Positions 16,832-25,395 of a stretch of 64,000 nt of DNA are shown one piece after another (position 1 is the first letter of the stretch; each line of letters begins with the position of its first letter). The DNA is from Nitrospirillum viridazoti CBAmc. Lineage in GTDB: Bacteria > Pseudomonadota > Alphaproteobacteria > Azospirillales > Azospirillaceae. Under the pieces are notes generated by a model, which did no database searches, had not been told where the DNA came from, and saw nothing but the letters and a program-made list of their open reading frames with translations. Location of the stretch: NCBI RefSeq assembly GCF_000730165.1, contig NZ_CP022112.1, positions 599,501 to 663,500 of the forward strand, given 5' to 3'. A program made the position numbers and the translations under genes.

Positions 16832-17731
16832 CTACCGGGCCGCCAGTTCATCCATGCGCGCCTGCCACGCCGCCTCGATCTTCAAGCGCATCTCATCCCA
16901 CATGCTGTGGGATTCCCGGGTGGAGCGGGTCCAGGCGCCCTTCAGCCGGTCGGTTTCATTGAAGCGGTGGATCTTGCGCCGCGCCTCCAGTCCCTCCAGC
17001 GCGCGGCCCAGGGGGCTGGCCAGCAGCCATTCCCCGGCGCGCTTCAGGGCGGTGGTGTAAGGGACGCAGTTCAGGCTGCCTAATGGCGCCCCCACGGCGT
17101 TGGGCAGCCAGTCGGCTGTCCAGGCGTTGGCCTCCCGCACCGTCTCATACACGTCCGGGCCATACAGCGGGATCATCTGGCACAGCTCCTGCGCGTCATA
17201 GAGGCTGCGGCGCGCCAGGGGCAGGGCCGCCAGCGACAGGAAGGTGTTGGGGCAGAACAGGCCGTTCGCCAGCTTGGCGTCGGCCAGGGCCAGCAGGCGG
17301 CAGAAGGCGCGCGTGCGCCACATGGTGCCGGCGTCGGTCACCAGCAGGAAGTCGATGTCGCCGTCGGGGGGGAAGTTGCCGGCGGCCAGCGAGCCCGTCA
17401 TCGCCACCATGCGCACGTTGGGCAGGCTGGCCAGGAAGCGGGCATAGCGTCGCGCGGTCGGCCATTGCCGGCGCGACAGCTCCCGCCGGGTACGGCGGAT
17501 GGCGAACAGGTCGGCCCGGCCGCGCAGAGCGTGATAGGTGCCGTCCGTTTCCAGGTGGCGGGCCAGGGCCGGGCCGCCCAGCGCGTGCTGCACGTCGCCG
17601 GGCGTGCAGCGGATGCCATGCAGGTAGCGGTGGATTTCAGGCACAGACACCGGGAAATGGAAAATATCCCGGTAGGCGATCGTCGAGTAAATCGCCGTTT
17701 CCAATTTATTCATCGTAAGGACGACGGTCAT
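16832..17731 (-). CDS. Polymerase-beta-like nucleotidyltransferase protein (299 aa)
   Basis: The minimal nucleotidyltransferase core is visible at about residues 108-130: MTGSLAAGNFPPDGDIDFLL, with the GS and D-x-D metal-binding signature. Flanking regions are helical and Arg-rich, and I do not recognise a subfamily. Proteins of this fold activate small molecules by adding NMP or modify proteins and RNA. It lies directly upstream of a GT-B gene on the same transcript, divergent from a radical SAM gene, so a role in activating an unusual EPS building block is possible. AGGGG five bases before ATG 17731 supports the start. Confidence 0.75.
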   Translation of the reverse strand: MTVVLTMNKLETAIYSTIAYRDIFHFPVSVPEIHRYLHGIRCTPGDVQHALGGPALARHLETDGTYHALRGRADLFAIRRTRRELSRRQWPTARRYARFLASLPNVRMVAMTGSLAAGNFPPDGDIDFLLVTDAGTMWRTRAFCRLLALADAKLANGLFCPNTFLSLAALPLARRSLYDAQELCQMIPLYGPDVYETVREANAWTADWLPNAVGAPLGSLNCVPYTTALKRAGEWLLASPLGRALEGLEARRKIHRFNETDRLKGAWTRSTRESHSMWDEMRLKIEAAWQARMDELAAR

Positions 17732-17745
17732 GAAATCCCCTGTCG

Positions 17746-17761
17746 GCCGATCAATATCGGC
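17746..17761. repeat. 6-bp inverted repeat GCCGAT/ATCGGC
   Basis: A short perfect dyad with a 4-base loop in the AT-rich divergent gap between the nucleotidyltransferase and radical SAM genes. It may be a regulator site; length is too small for certainty. Confidence 0.25.
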
Positions 17762-17797
17762 GTCCGCACATTCAGATTATTTATTTTAAAAGGCGCA

Positions 17798-17826
17798 TTG
17801 TTTATTTTATTTATGCTGGATATGCT
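17798..17826 (+). promoter_or_regulatory. Candidate sigma70-type promoter of the first radical SAM gene
   Basis: TTGTTT (17798-17803), 17-bp spacer, TATGCT (17821-17826), in an AT-rich island unusual for this GC-rich region. No ECF motif is present here. The predicted transcript start near 17833 favours the ATG at 17857. Confidence 0.45.
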
Positions 17827-17856
17827 GCGCCATCGATGTTTGATTTTTGGTGGATC

Positions 17857-19275
17857 ATGGCCATCCGACACAAGGTCGTCCTTTACAACCCGGCGGCTGT
17901 CTTCCACACCATGCCGTTGGGCTTGTTGGCCATCGGTTCCAACCTTGATTCCGCGCGCTTCGACGTGCGCATCGTCGACGCGCGGATCGAGGCGGACCCC
18001 TTGGGCGCAGTGCTGCGGGCCATCGACGGCGCATTGTGCTTTGGCGTTACCATGCTGACCGGCCGGCCGCTGGGCGACGCGCTGGCCGTGCTGCGGGCGG
18101 TGAAGCGGGCGCGGCCCGACCTCACCACCGTGGCCGGCGGCTGGCATCCCTCCCTGTTCCCGGTGGAGACGCTGGACGAGCCCAGCATCGACATCACAGT
18201 GGCGGGGCAGGGCGAGCGCACCTTCGCGGAGATCATGGATCGTCTGGCCGAGGGCGATGATGTTGAGGGCATCGCCGGCGTCGCCTACCGTGACGGTGAC
18301 CGCGTGGTGCGCACCAAGGCGCGGCATCTGGAAAGCCTGGACGCCTTCGCCCCGCCCAACTTCGACCTGATCCCGGTCGAGCGGTACTTCGAGCTTAAGG
18401 GCCGGCGGCAGCTGGACTACATCGGCTCCATCGGCTGCAACTTCCGCTGCGCCTTCTGTGCCGACCCCTTCGTCTATGGCCGCGACTGGAAGGCGACCTC
18501 GGCCAGCCGCATGGGGGTGGAGATCGAAGCGCTGTGGCGCCGCTATCGCTTCACCGACCTGAATTTCCAGGACGAAACCTACTTCACCCACCGCCACCGC
18601 GTGGCCGACATCTGTGAGGAATTCTTGCGGCGAGGGCTGGACTTCACGTGGGCTGGCACCATGCGCGCCGACCAGGGCGTGCGCCTGCCGGACGAGATCT
18701 GGCGCCTCTGCGTCCGGTCCGGCCTGCGCCGCGTGCTGGTGGGGGTGGAGACCGGGTCGCACGAGATGATGAAGCGCATCAAGAAGGACACCACCATCGA
18801 TGCCATCCTGGAAACGGCAGCCAAGTGCCGGCAGCACGACGTTGCCGTCATCTTCTCCTTCATCGTGGGCTTCCCGGAGGAGACGGAAGCGCAGGTCGAG
18901 GCGACGCTGGGCCTGATCAAGACCCTGCGGGCCATGAGCCCCAAGTTCGAAACACCGCTGTTCTACTACAAGCCCTATCCCGGCTCGGCCCTGGCCGCCG
19001 CCGTGGCGGACCAGACCCCGCGCACCTTGGACGACTGGGCACGGTTCGACTATGTGGCGGGTCCGGCCGGCACCTGGGTGCCGCCGCATCTCTACCGCCG
19101 CATCGAGCGCTTCAAGTTCTACAATAAGTACGCTGCCGGGCCGGTGGCCACTGGCCAGGGGGCCGGCCGGCTGCTGCGCCGGGTGGCGCGCTGGCGCATC
19201 GACCATGACGTCTACGCGGCACCGGTTGAGAAGTTCCTGGTCCAGCATCTGCGCCCCGAACCCTCCTTATCCTGA
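17857..19275 (+). CDS. Radical SAM protein with B12-type N-terminal domain, no. 1 (472 aa)
   Basis: The enzyme should cleave SAM with a [4Fe-4S] cluster to start a radical reaction. Cluster cysteines C194, C198 and C201 are in GCNFRCAFCAD (CX3CX2C). The N-terminal 140 residues have the Rossmann-like cobalamin-binding layout (ALCFGVTMLTGRPLG, VAGGWHPSL, GQGERTFAEIM), but no D-x-H-x-x-G; the equivalent place reads VDARIEADPLG. VLVGVETGSHEMMKRIKK is typical of this class. A start at 17857 has GGTGG five bases upstream. The gene ends 9 bases inside the convergent GT4 gene. C-methylation, epimerisation or another C-H modification of an EPS sugar or lipid carrier is possible (inference). Confidence 0.88.
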   Translation: MAIRHKVVLYNPAAVFHTMPLGLLAIGSNLDSARFDVRIVDARIEADPLGAVLRAIDGALCFGVTMLTGRPLGDALAVLRAVKRARPDLTTVAGGWHPSLFPVETLDEPSIDITVAGQGERTFAEIMDRLAEGDDVEGIAGVAYRDGDRVVRTKARHLESLDAFAPPNFDLIPVERYFELKGRRQLDYIGSIGCNFRCAFCADPFVYGRDWKATSASRMGVEIEALWRRYRFTDLNFQDETYFTHRHRVADICEEFLRRGLDFTWAGTMRADQGVRLPDEIWRLCVRSGLRRVLVGVETGSHEMMKRIKKDTTIDAILETAAKCRQHDVAVIFSFIVGFPEETEAQVEATLGLIKTLRAMSPKFETPLFYYKPYPGSALAAAVADQTPRTLDDWARFDYVAGPAGTWVPPHLYRRIERFKFYNKYAAGPVATGQGAGRLLRRVARWRIDHDVYAAPVEKFLVQHLRPEPSLS

Positions 19276-20544
19276 GGCTTGTTCCGCGTCGATTAAGGAG
19301 GCGCCGGCCGGTGCCTCCCGCGTCGCGGACTTGGGCCGCAGGGCCATTTCCCAGGCGCGCTCGAACCCCGCCGGCGACAGGGCGCGGCGCACGAACGCGG
19401 CCCCCTTGCGCGCGGCGTCGGCCCACAGGTCGGCATAGGCCTCAGGCTGCGTTAGGTAGGGATCCCATTGGTCCTCGGACAGCGTCAGGGGATATCCGGG
19501 GGCCCGCAGCCCCTCCATGGCCGTGCGGTTGCCCAGCACGGGGCAGCCCCAGGCCCAGGCCTCCGCCACCTTGGTCTTGATGCCGCCGGCCACCAGCGCC
19601 GGCACCAGGGCGATGCTGCCTGGCCGGTAAACCTGGGCCAGGTCGTCGGCATAGCCGTGCCAGTGCACGCCGGGCACATTGGCCAGGGGGCGGGTCTGGC
19701 GGCCGTGGATGTGCAGCGGCGTGGCCGGCTTCAGGCGCCGCCATTGATCCAGCAGGAAATCTATAGCCGTGCGGTTCTGCAGCTGCCGATCACTGCCGAT
19801 GAAGACGAAGCGAAGGGGCGCATGGCCGTGCCCCCAAGGCTCCGCCCGCAGGGGCACGCCGGGCGGGATGGCGCGCACCACCGGCGGCCCGTCCTTGGAC
19901 TGTGCCTCCGGGGGCGCGTACCGGCACAGCATCTGCCGTTCCACCGGCGACAGCAGCACCGTGGCGCTGGAGGCCAGCATCACCTCCCGCTCCGCCGCCG
20001 GCAGGGTGCGGGCCTCATAGGCCGTCACCAGGCGGGCCAGCGGTCCTTCCGCCAGGCGGCGCGCCCAGCGGGGAAAGTGCGGGCCGACATGGCCGGTCAG
20101 CAAGGGCAGGCGGTGATGGCGCAGATAGGTCATGCGCCGCGACATCAGGTCGTCGAAGTCGGTGACGATGTGCAGGTCGGGCAGGGCGCGCCGCAGGGTG
20201 CGCAGCAGGGTCTGGCAGCGCACGGTGTCGAGGTAGACGGCATCGAACGCCCCCGCCGCGATGCGCGCCGCCACCCGCTCCGCCTCCCCCGGGCCGGCGT
20301 ACAGCAGGCATTGCAGGGGTGGCGGCCGCCCGCTCGCCAGGCCCGCCAGCCAGGCGGCGGCGGCGCCCAGGCGGTCGGCCCTGCCGCCCTGCAGCACGGA
20401 ATGCAGGGTGATCACCTCCACCGTATGCTGGCGGCGCAGGGCCACCAGGATGTGACCCATGATGGGGGTGCGGCCGTTGCGCTGGGCCAGGTCGCGGGTC
20501 GTCACGAAGGCGATCCGCAAGGCGGGTCTGGAATGGCTGTCCAT
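19267..20544 (-). CDS. Glycosyltransferase, GT4-like (425 aa)
   Basis: A cytoplasmic GT-B glycosyltransferase is predicted. The N-terminal domain begins LRIAFVTTRDLAQRNG and the C-terminal donor-binding domain has FVFIGSDRQLQNRTAIDFLL, HWHGYADDLAQVYRPGSIAL and VAGGIKTKVAEAWAWGCPVL, where the KxxEA segment is the GT4-type E-x7-E region. It should add one sugar to the lipid-linked repeat unit. It is transcribed alone from its own ECF-type promoter, whose -35 overlaps the stop codon of wzy. Donor and acceptor are not readable. Confidence 0.85.
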   Translation of the reverse strand: MDSHSRPALRIAFVTTRDLAQRNGRTPIMGHILVALRRQHTVEVITLHSVLQGGRADRLGAAAAWLAGLASGRPPPLQCLLYAGPGEAERVAARIAAGAFDAVYLDTVRCQTLLRTLRRALPDLHIVTDFDDLMSRRMTYLRHHRLPLLTGHVGPHFPRWARRLAEGPLARLVTAYEARTLPAAEREVMLASSATVLLSPVERQMLCRYAPPEAQSKDGPPVVRAIPPGVPLRAEPWGHGHAPLRFVFIGSDRQLQNRTAIDFLLDQWRRLKPATPLHIHGRQTRPLANVPGVHWHGYADDLAQVYRPGSIALVPALVAGGIKTKVAEAWAWGCPVLGNRTAMEGLRAPGYPLTLSEDQWDPYLTQPEAYADLWADAARKGAAFVRRALSPAGFERAWEMALRPKSATREAPAGASLIDAEQASG

Positions 20545-20588
20545 GGGTCTACCTGAGGCGGGCGCATCCCATGTGCGCCTATCCCCAG

Positions 20589-20614
20589 GACGGATGGCGG
20601 TGCCGGTCTATTCC
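20589..20614 (-). promoter_or_regulatory. ECF-type promoter E (GT4 gene)
   Basis: On the minus strand: GGAATAG at 20614-20608, 15-bp spacer, CGTC at 20592-20589. The -35 element contains the TAG stop codon of the preceding wzy gene (20610-20608). The transcript would start near 20583, about 38 bases before the GT4 ATG. Confidence 0.72.
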
Positions 20615-22050
20615 CTGACTTGAGGCAAATGATTCATGGCGCAGCAGAGGGCCAGCGGAATCCACAGGCCGGCGTCGACGAAGGTGTCCTGGTTCAGGAA
20701 GCTGAATCCTAAGGCCGCGGCGCTGGCCAGGCGGAAATAGCGGTGGAAGGCGTCGTGCGGCCGGCCGCGGAACAGCTGGCGCCAGAAGAAGACGATGAAC
20801 AGGGCGAAGCCCACCACCCCGGTTTCCGACAGCAGGCGCAGGAACAGGTTCTTGGCATTGCCCTTTTCCGGCGAATTGGGGTCCAGCCAGCCGATGCCTT
20901 CCTTGGCCCCCTGGGTGAACAGCTGGGTGGTGAAGGCCCAGTCGGGGGCGTATTCGCCGAAATAGCGGTAGTTGTTGCCCAGGGACACGCCGAAGACGGG
21001 ATGGTCCAGCCAGGTCAGGCCGGCGGCCTCCGCCGCGGCGAAGCGGCCGGCCAGGGCCAGGGCGTCGGTGACGCCGGTGGCGACATCCCCGCCGGCCAGG
21101 CTGTTGAGGTCGGCGGACTCCGTCAGGTAGGCGACCGGCCCCATGACATAGGTGGCCCCCGCCCCGGCGCCCAGGCCGCTCATGGCCACCACCGCCCCGC
21201 CGCCCGCCACCAGCACGCCCAGAAAGGTGGCCGCCGCCAGGATGCGGCCGCGCAGCGCGGCGAAGAAGACGCTGAGCCCCAGCATGGCGACGATGCAGGC
21301 CAGACCGAAGCGGGAGCCGGAGAACAGCAGGCCGCCGATGGCGACGGCGAAGCCGCCGGCCAGGCGCAGGGCGTGGCCGGGCAGGGCCGGCAGCCCCACC
21401 CCCTCCTGCCGCGCCATGGCGCGGGCGATCAGGGCCGGGATCAGCAGCACGATGATCTGGGTGGCCAGCCACGACGGTTCGAACGTCATGCCCTGGGCAC
21501 GGTTGACCAGGCCGTCATAGCGCACGGCGATCAGGTCGGTGAGGGCCTGGACGACGCGCAGCAGCTCCCCATGCTGGGCCATGGCCACCACCTGCACGCC
21601 AGCGAAGGCGATGGAGACGCCCATGCCGATGAACAGGAAGCGCAGGGTCATGCGGATGTCGGCGGCGTTGCGGATCTGCAGCCGGGCCACGACGTAGAAG
21701 GCCAGGCCCACGCCCCAGGTCAGCAGGGCGCGGACCAGGCTGTCCAGCGGGGTCTGGCCCTTGAAGGCGTCCGGTGGCTGGACCATCACGACGCCCAGGC
21801 CGCTGACGACGATGTAGAGGGTGAACAGGCCCAGCGCCGCGAAACCGTCGCCTGCCAGACGGGGCCGCTGATTCAGCACCACCAGGCGGTAGGCGGCCAG
21901 GGTCAGCAGCAATGTTGCCGGCACGATGGCCAAGGGCCGGGCCAGCGTGCCGTTGCCGAAGGGCAGCAGCGGCGTGGCCGAAACCGGCACGCACAACAGC
22001 AGCGCCTGCCATAGGCGTCGTTCGATGGGCTGTAGCGGATCGGCCGTCAT
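20608..22050 (-). CDS. Wzy-like O-antigen ligase/polymerase family membrane protein (480 aa)
   Basis: About 10-12 hydrophobic helices span the protein (e.g. LWQALLLCVPVSATPLLPFG, AAYRLVVL, GLFTLYIVVSGLGVVMV). A large loop near the C-terminus contains HPVFGVSLGNNYRYFG and SPEKGNAKNLFLRLLSETG, the pattern of Wzy_C/O-antigen ligase proteins, with RLLSETGVVGF as the family's conserved end. It would polymerise repeat units on the periplasmic side. The ATG at 22050 overlaps the wzx stop (ATGA). A longer reading that extends upstream to 23391 runs through wzx in another frame and is rejected. Confidence 0.85.
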   Translation of the reverse strand: MTADPLQPIERRLWQALLLCVPVSATPLLPFGNGTLARPLAIVPATLLLTLAAYRLVVLNQRPRLAGDGFAALGLFTLYIVVSGLGVVMVQPPDAFKGQTPLDSLVRALLTWGVGLAFYVVARLQIRNAADIRMTLRFLFIGMGVSIAFAGVQVVAMAQHGELLRVVQALTDLIAVRYDGLVNRAQGMTFEPSWLATQIIVLLIPALIARAMARQEGVGLPALPGHALRLAGGFAVAIGGLLFSGSRFGLACIVAMLGLSVFFAALRGRILAAATFLGVLVAGGGAVVAMSGLGAGAGATYVMGPVAYLTESADLNSLAGGDVATGVTDALALAGRFAAAEAAGLTWLDHPVFGVSLGNNYRYFGEYAPDWAFTTQLFTQGAKEGIGWLDPNSPEKGNAKNLFLRLLSETGVVGFALFIVFFWRQLFRGRPHDAFHRYFRLASAAALGFSFLNQDTFVDAGLWIPLALCCAMNHLPQVRE

Positions 22051-23279
22051 GATGACGCCAGGGCGGGCCGCGCCACGGTCAGGGGGCGCAGGCGCAGCAG
22101 ATAGATGAGGCCGACGGCGGCCCGCAGGGCGCCGGCGGCCACCGAGGCGACGCAGGCGCCGCCCAGTCCCAAGCGCCAGGTGAGCCAGCTGCCCACCGTC
22201 AGGCCGAACAGGGCGGGGTAGAACTGCATGCGGAAGACGGCGCCGCTGGCACGATAGCCGCGCAAGGCGGCGCTGAACAGCGTCGCCGCCAGATAGCAGG
22301 CGTAGGCCAGCGCCAGTAGGCGCAGCTCCCCCGGATGCGCGGCGTAGGCGCTGTCGCGGCCATAGAACAACCGGGCGGCCCAGGTGGGCGCGGCCAGGAT
22401 GACCAGGAACAGCGGCCCGACCAGGCCGGCCGCCACCAATCCGCGCCGACCCACCAGGCGCAGCAGGTCCGGGAAGCTCAAGGTGTCGCGGGCGCGCGCC
22501 ACCTCCGGCACCAGGACGTTCTCCATGCCGAAGATGACGGGGCTGGCCACGGCTACGACGTTGGCCAGCGCCACCAGGGCGGCGGCTCCGGGCGCATCGT
22601 CGTGCCAGGCCAGCAGCCACAGGAACCATTGCGTGGACAGGGCCGCCAGCAGGTTGGCGCCCAGCACCGGCGCGCCCAGGCGCCAGTGGTCCGCCATCTC
22701 GGTCCGCAATCCGCTGGCGGCGGCTTGCCCATTCCGTTCCAGGTGCCGGGCCGCCGGCAACGCCGCCAAGGCCGAGGCGGCGGCGACCAGCAGGAACACC
22801 CCCTCGATGGCGAGGTTGGCGCGCAGGGCCCACACCGCTACCAGCGGCCCCAGGTAGCGCAGGGCGTCCAAGGCGATCAGGGGTATGTGCCGGCTCTCCG
22901 CCAGCAGGGCGCGCCGCACCACCTCTTGCAATTGCCAGCAGACCAGGGCGGCCCCGGCGGCCGGCAGCAGGCCCAGGTGGCCGACACTGGCCGTGGCGAC
23001 GCCCAGGAGGGGCAGGAAGGCCAGGGCGCAGAGGGGCGTCAGCAGCAGGGCCACCGCCAGGGGCCGGCCGCCGGGGGCCGGGCGCACCGACAAGGGGTAG
23101 GTCACCAGCGCCTGGTGCAGGGTGTTCAGCACCAGGATGAAGGACAGCACCACGGAATAGGCGCCGTATTCCGCCGCCGGCAGGCTGCGGGCCAGCGTCA
23201 CGTTCAGCGCGAAATTGCCGAAGCTGACGATGGCCTGATCGGCCAGCCCGCCGGCAAGTCCCAGCCCCGTCCTTTTCAC
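22047..23279 (-). CDS. Wzx-like polysaccharide flippase (410 aa)
   Basis: This membrane protein is predicted to flip the undecaprenyl-linked repeat unit across the inner membrane. About 12 hydrophobic helices are visible, starting with LADQAIVSFGNFALNVTLAR and SLPAAEYGAYSVVLSFILV, the characteristic opening of Wzx/polysaccharide biosynthesis proteins. The gene is coupled to wzy by ATGA. The start is uncertain: I use GTG at 23279 (VKRTGLG) because the in-frame extension beyond it runs through the divergent promoter region. No ECF motif reads toward this operon, unlike its neighbours. Confidence 0.82.
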   Translation of the reverse strand: MKRTGLGLAGGLADQAIVSFGNFALNVTLARSLPAAEYGAYSVVLSFILVLNTLHQALVTYPLSVRPAPGGRPLAVALLLTPLCALAFLPLLGVATASVGHLGLLPAAGAALVCWQLQEVVRRALLAESRHIPLIALDALRYLGPLVAVWALRANLAIEGVFLLVAAASALAALPAARHLERNGQAAASGLRTEMADHWRLGAPVLGANLLAALSTQWFLWLLAWHDDAPGAAALVALANVVAVASPVIFGMENVLVPEVARARDTLSFPDLLRLVGRRGLVAAGLVGPLFLVILAAPTWAARLFYGRDSAYAAHPGELRLLALAYACYLAATLFSAALRGYRASGAVFRMQFYPALFGLTVGSWLTWRLGLGGACVASVAAGALRAAVGLIYLLRLRPLTVARPALASS

Positions 23280-23370
23280 TGATGCACCCGATGCGGTGAA
23301 GACCTTCGAAGTGGGGGCAGAGTGGTCCGGCCGCGCCTCGCGGGAAAGCACTATATTTTTCCGGAATTGG

Positions 23371-23396
23371 GGAATATCGGCCGACCGCCATCCGTC
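23371..23396 (+). promoter_or_regulatory. ECF-type promoter F (wzz-GT2-SLBB operon)
   Basis: GGAATAT (23371-23377), 15-bp spacer, CGTC (23393-23396). It lies 30 bases before the wzz ATG in the 147-bp gap that separates the wzx-wzy and wzz operons. Confidence 0.75.
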
Positions 23397-23426
23397 GTTC
23401 TGCCAGGTTTCAGGCGATCGGGGGCG

Positions 23427-24446
23427 ATGACGGTGGGTGTGGATACTCCAGATTTGGCATGGGCCGGCCGCACCGTCCCCGATGGCGCGTCCGATGGCGC
23501 CTGGGTGCCGCGCGGCCAGGGGGGCGATGGGCTTGGGGGCGACGGGCTGGGGGGCGACGGGCTGGGGGGCGATGGCCTGGGCCTGTTCCTGGGCCGCCTG
23601 CGCCGCCACTGGTTTCTGGCCGCCTTCCTGTTCCTGGCCAGCGTCGGCGCCTCCGTCGCGGCCGCCTTCCTGCTGCCCTCCTACTGGCGGGTGGAGGTGC
23701 TGGTGATGCCGGTATCCAAGAGTGGTGCCGGCTTCGGCAACCTGGATCTGGGCAGCGCCTCCGGCCTGTTGGGCGGTCTGGGTGGGCTGGGCGGCGTCGC
23801 CGGCCTGCTGGGCAAGTCATCCTCCTCCAACGAGGATGAGGCCATGGCCGTGCTCGGCTCCCGCGAGCTGTTCGACACCTATGCCGCCCAGCAGGACCTG
23901 CTGCCCATCCTGTTCGCCAGCAAGTGGGACGCGGCGGCCAAGCAATGGAAGGTGCCGGCGGACGAGGTTCCCACCCTGCGCCGGGGTTTCAAGCTGTTCA
24001 ACCGCAGCATCCGCGACATCACCCTTGACCGGCGCAGCGGCATCGTCACGCTGGCCATCACCTGGAAGGACCGCGACCTGGCGGTGCGCTGGGCGCGCGA
24101 CCTGATCGCGCTAACCAACGCCCAATTGCGGGACCGCGCCTTGGCCGACGCCAACCGCAACCTGGCCTATCTGCGCACCGCCATGGCCAACGCCCAGAAG
24201 GAAGGCAACAGCAACGCCCTGAACGCCGCCCTGGTCAGCGCCTACGAACGCACGCTGCAGAATTACATGTACGCGACGGGGCAGACGGAATTCGCCTTCC
24301 GCATCATCGATCCGCCCACCGTGCCCGACGTGCGCGAACGGGTGTGGCCCAACCGGCCCCTGTTCCTGGCCCTGGGCGTCATCCTGGGCGCCCTGCTGGC
24401 CGCCGGGGCGGCGCACTTGCGTGGCCGGGCTGTGGAGCGCCGCTGA
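23427..24446 (+). CDS. Wzz/chain-length determinant-like protein (339 aa)
   Basis: This inner-membrane protein is predicted to set the polymer length. Membrane helices lie near residues 61-85 (FLAAFLFLASVGASVAAAFL) and at the C-terminus (LFLALGVILGALLAAGAAHL), and the periplasmic domain between them is helical, as in Wzz. Residues 32-51 hold four GGDGL repeats encoded by a 15-bp tandem repeat before the first helix. A Gly/Leu-rich segment follows the first helix (LLGGLGGLGGVAGLLG). No tyrosine-kinase domain is fused and none is found nearby. ATG 23427 is preceded by a G-rich stretch and the ECF promoter, so longer frames are rejected. GT2 follows after 3 bases. Confidence 0.85.
   Translation: MTVGVDTPDLAWAGRTVPDGASDGAWVPRGQGGDGLGGDGLGGDGLGGDGLGLFLGRLRRHWFLAAFLFLASVGASVAAAFLLPSYWRVEVLVMPVSKSGAGFGNLDLGSASGLLGGLGGLGGVAGLLGKSSSSNEDEAMAVLGSRELFDTYAAQQDLLPILFASKWDAAAKQWKVPADEVPTLRRGFKLFNRSIRDITLDRRSGIVTLAITWKDRDLAVRWARDLIALTNAQLRDRALADANRNLAYLRTAMANAQKEGNSNALNAALVSAYERTLQNYMYATGQTEFAFRIIDPPTVPDVRERVWPNRPLFLALGVILGALLAAGAAHLRGRAVERR
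23520..23579 (+). repeat. 15-bp tandem repeat x4 in wzz
   Basis: Four in-frame 15-bp units with near-identical sequence (core GGGGGCGACGGGCTG) encode GGDGL four times. Units two and three are identical. Such repeats can change copy number by slippage without breaking the frame. Confidence 0.8.
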
Positions 24447-24449
24447 CGA

Positions 24450-25391
24450 ATGCGCGCGTCCAAGATCGCCATCCTGGTCCCCAGCTACAACGGCGGCGCC
24501 CTGCTGGCCGAGACGGTGGCCTCCGCCGCCCAGGCCGGCGTGCCGCCAGACTGCTATGAGATCGTGGTCTGCGACAACGCTTCCACCGACGGCAGCGCCG
24601 ACGCCTTGCCGGCTCGCGATGCGCAAGGGGCGGCCATCACCGTGCGCCGCAATGCCCAAAATCTTGGCCGTGTCGCCAACTGGAACCTCGCCGTCGAGGT
24701 GGCGGAGGAAATGGGCTTCGGCTTCGCCCTGTTCCTGATGGTGGGCGACCTGGTGCATGGGACGGGCCTCACCAAGTTGCGCGACCGCATGGTGGCCGCC
24801 GGCGCCTGCCTGGGGATCGGCAGCTACGAGATCGTGGATGAGACCTTGCGGCCCCAGCGGGTAGCTCGCCGCATCGTGTGGCGGGGCGCCACGGGCCTTA
24901 CGGCGCAGGCCTTCCTGGCCCAGTCGCTGGCCAGGGGCGCCATGCTTTACGGTCCCCTGGGCGCCAATCTCTATTGGCTTGGGGGCGGCGCGCATCTGCG
25001 CTTCGACCCGTCGGACGAAAGCCACACAGACCAGTTGGCCACCGCCGTCTTCACCCGCGTGGCCGGGGGTGGGGTGGTCTATCTGGACCAGCCCATTTCC
25101 CGCTGGCGGGCGCGGCCCGGCCGCTTCCACAGCGGCATGGAACCCCGGGGGCGGCTGGCCAGCGACGTGCGGGTCATGGAATGGGCCTGCCAGGCCGCCC
25201 GGGTGGCGCCTGACTATCCCAAGATCCGGGCCAGCCTGCTGCTGCGCGGCGCCTGGCTGACCCGGGGCGACCTCAGGGCCGCCTGGGCCTGGTCCGGCGC
25301 CCTGGTGCCGGCCGCCCCCTCCTGGACTTGGTTATTCCGCCTGCTGTGCCGGCAGGCGTTCCACAAGACACCCTGGCTGGTGAAGGCCTGA
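24450..25391 (+). CDS. Glycosyltransferase family 2 protein (313 aa)
   Basis: The GT-A fold is shown by IAILVPSYNGGALLAETVAS, then YEIVVCDNASTDGSAD and a FLMVGDLVHG segment in the place of the DxD metal site. The order and length match GT2 enzymes that use nucleotide-sugar donors. The protein is soluble with a C-terminal helical tail. It is in the wzz operon (3-base gap) and 4 bases before the SLBB gene. It probably adds one EPS sugar; the donor is unknown. Confidence 0.87.
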   Translation: MRASKIAILVPSYNGGALLAETVASAAQAGVPPDCYEIVVCDNASTDGSADALPARDAQGAAITVRRNAQNLGRVANWNLAVEVAEEMGFGFALFLMVGDLVHGTGLTKLRDRMVAAGACLGIGSYEIVDETLRPQRVARRIVWRGATGLTAQAFLAQSLARGAMLYGPLGANLYWLGGGAHLRFDPSDESHTDQLATAVFTRVAGGGVVYLDQPISRWRARPGRFHSGMEPRGRLASDVRVMEWACQAARVAPDYPKIRASLLLRGAWLTRGDLRAAWAWSGALVPAAPSWTWLFRLLCRQAFHKTPWLVKA

Positions 25392-25395
25392 AACG

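Noticed and set aside
20608-23391. A 927-codon minus-strand reading that seems to fuse an unknown protein to Wzy
   Set aside because: Its first half runs through wzx out of frame and has Arg/Pro/Gly-rich low-complexity content. Wzx-Wzy with an ATGA overlap explains the region.
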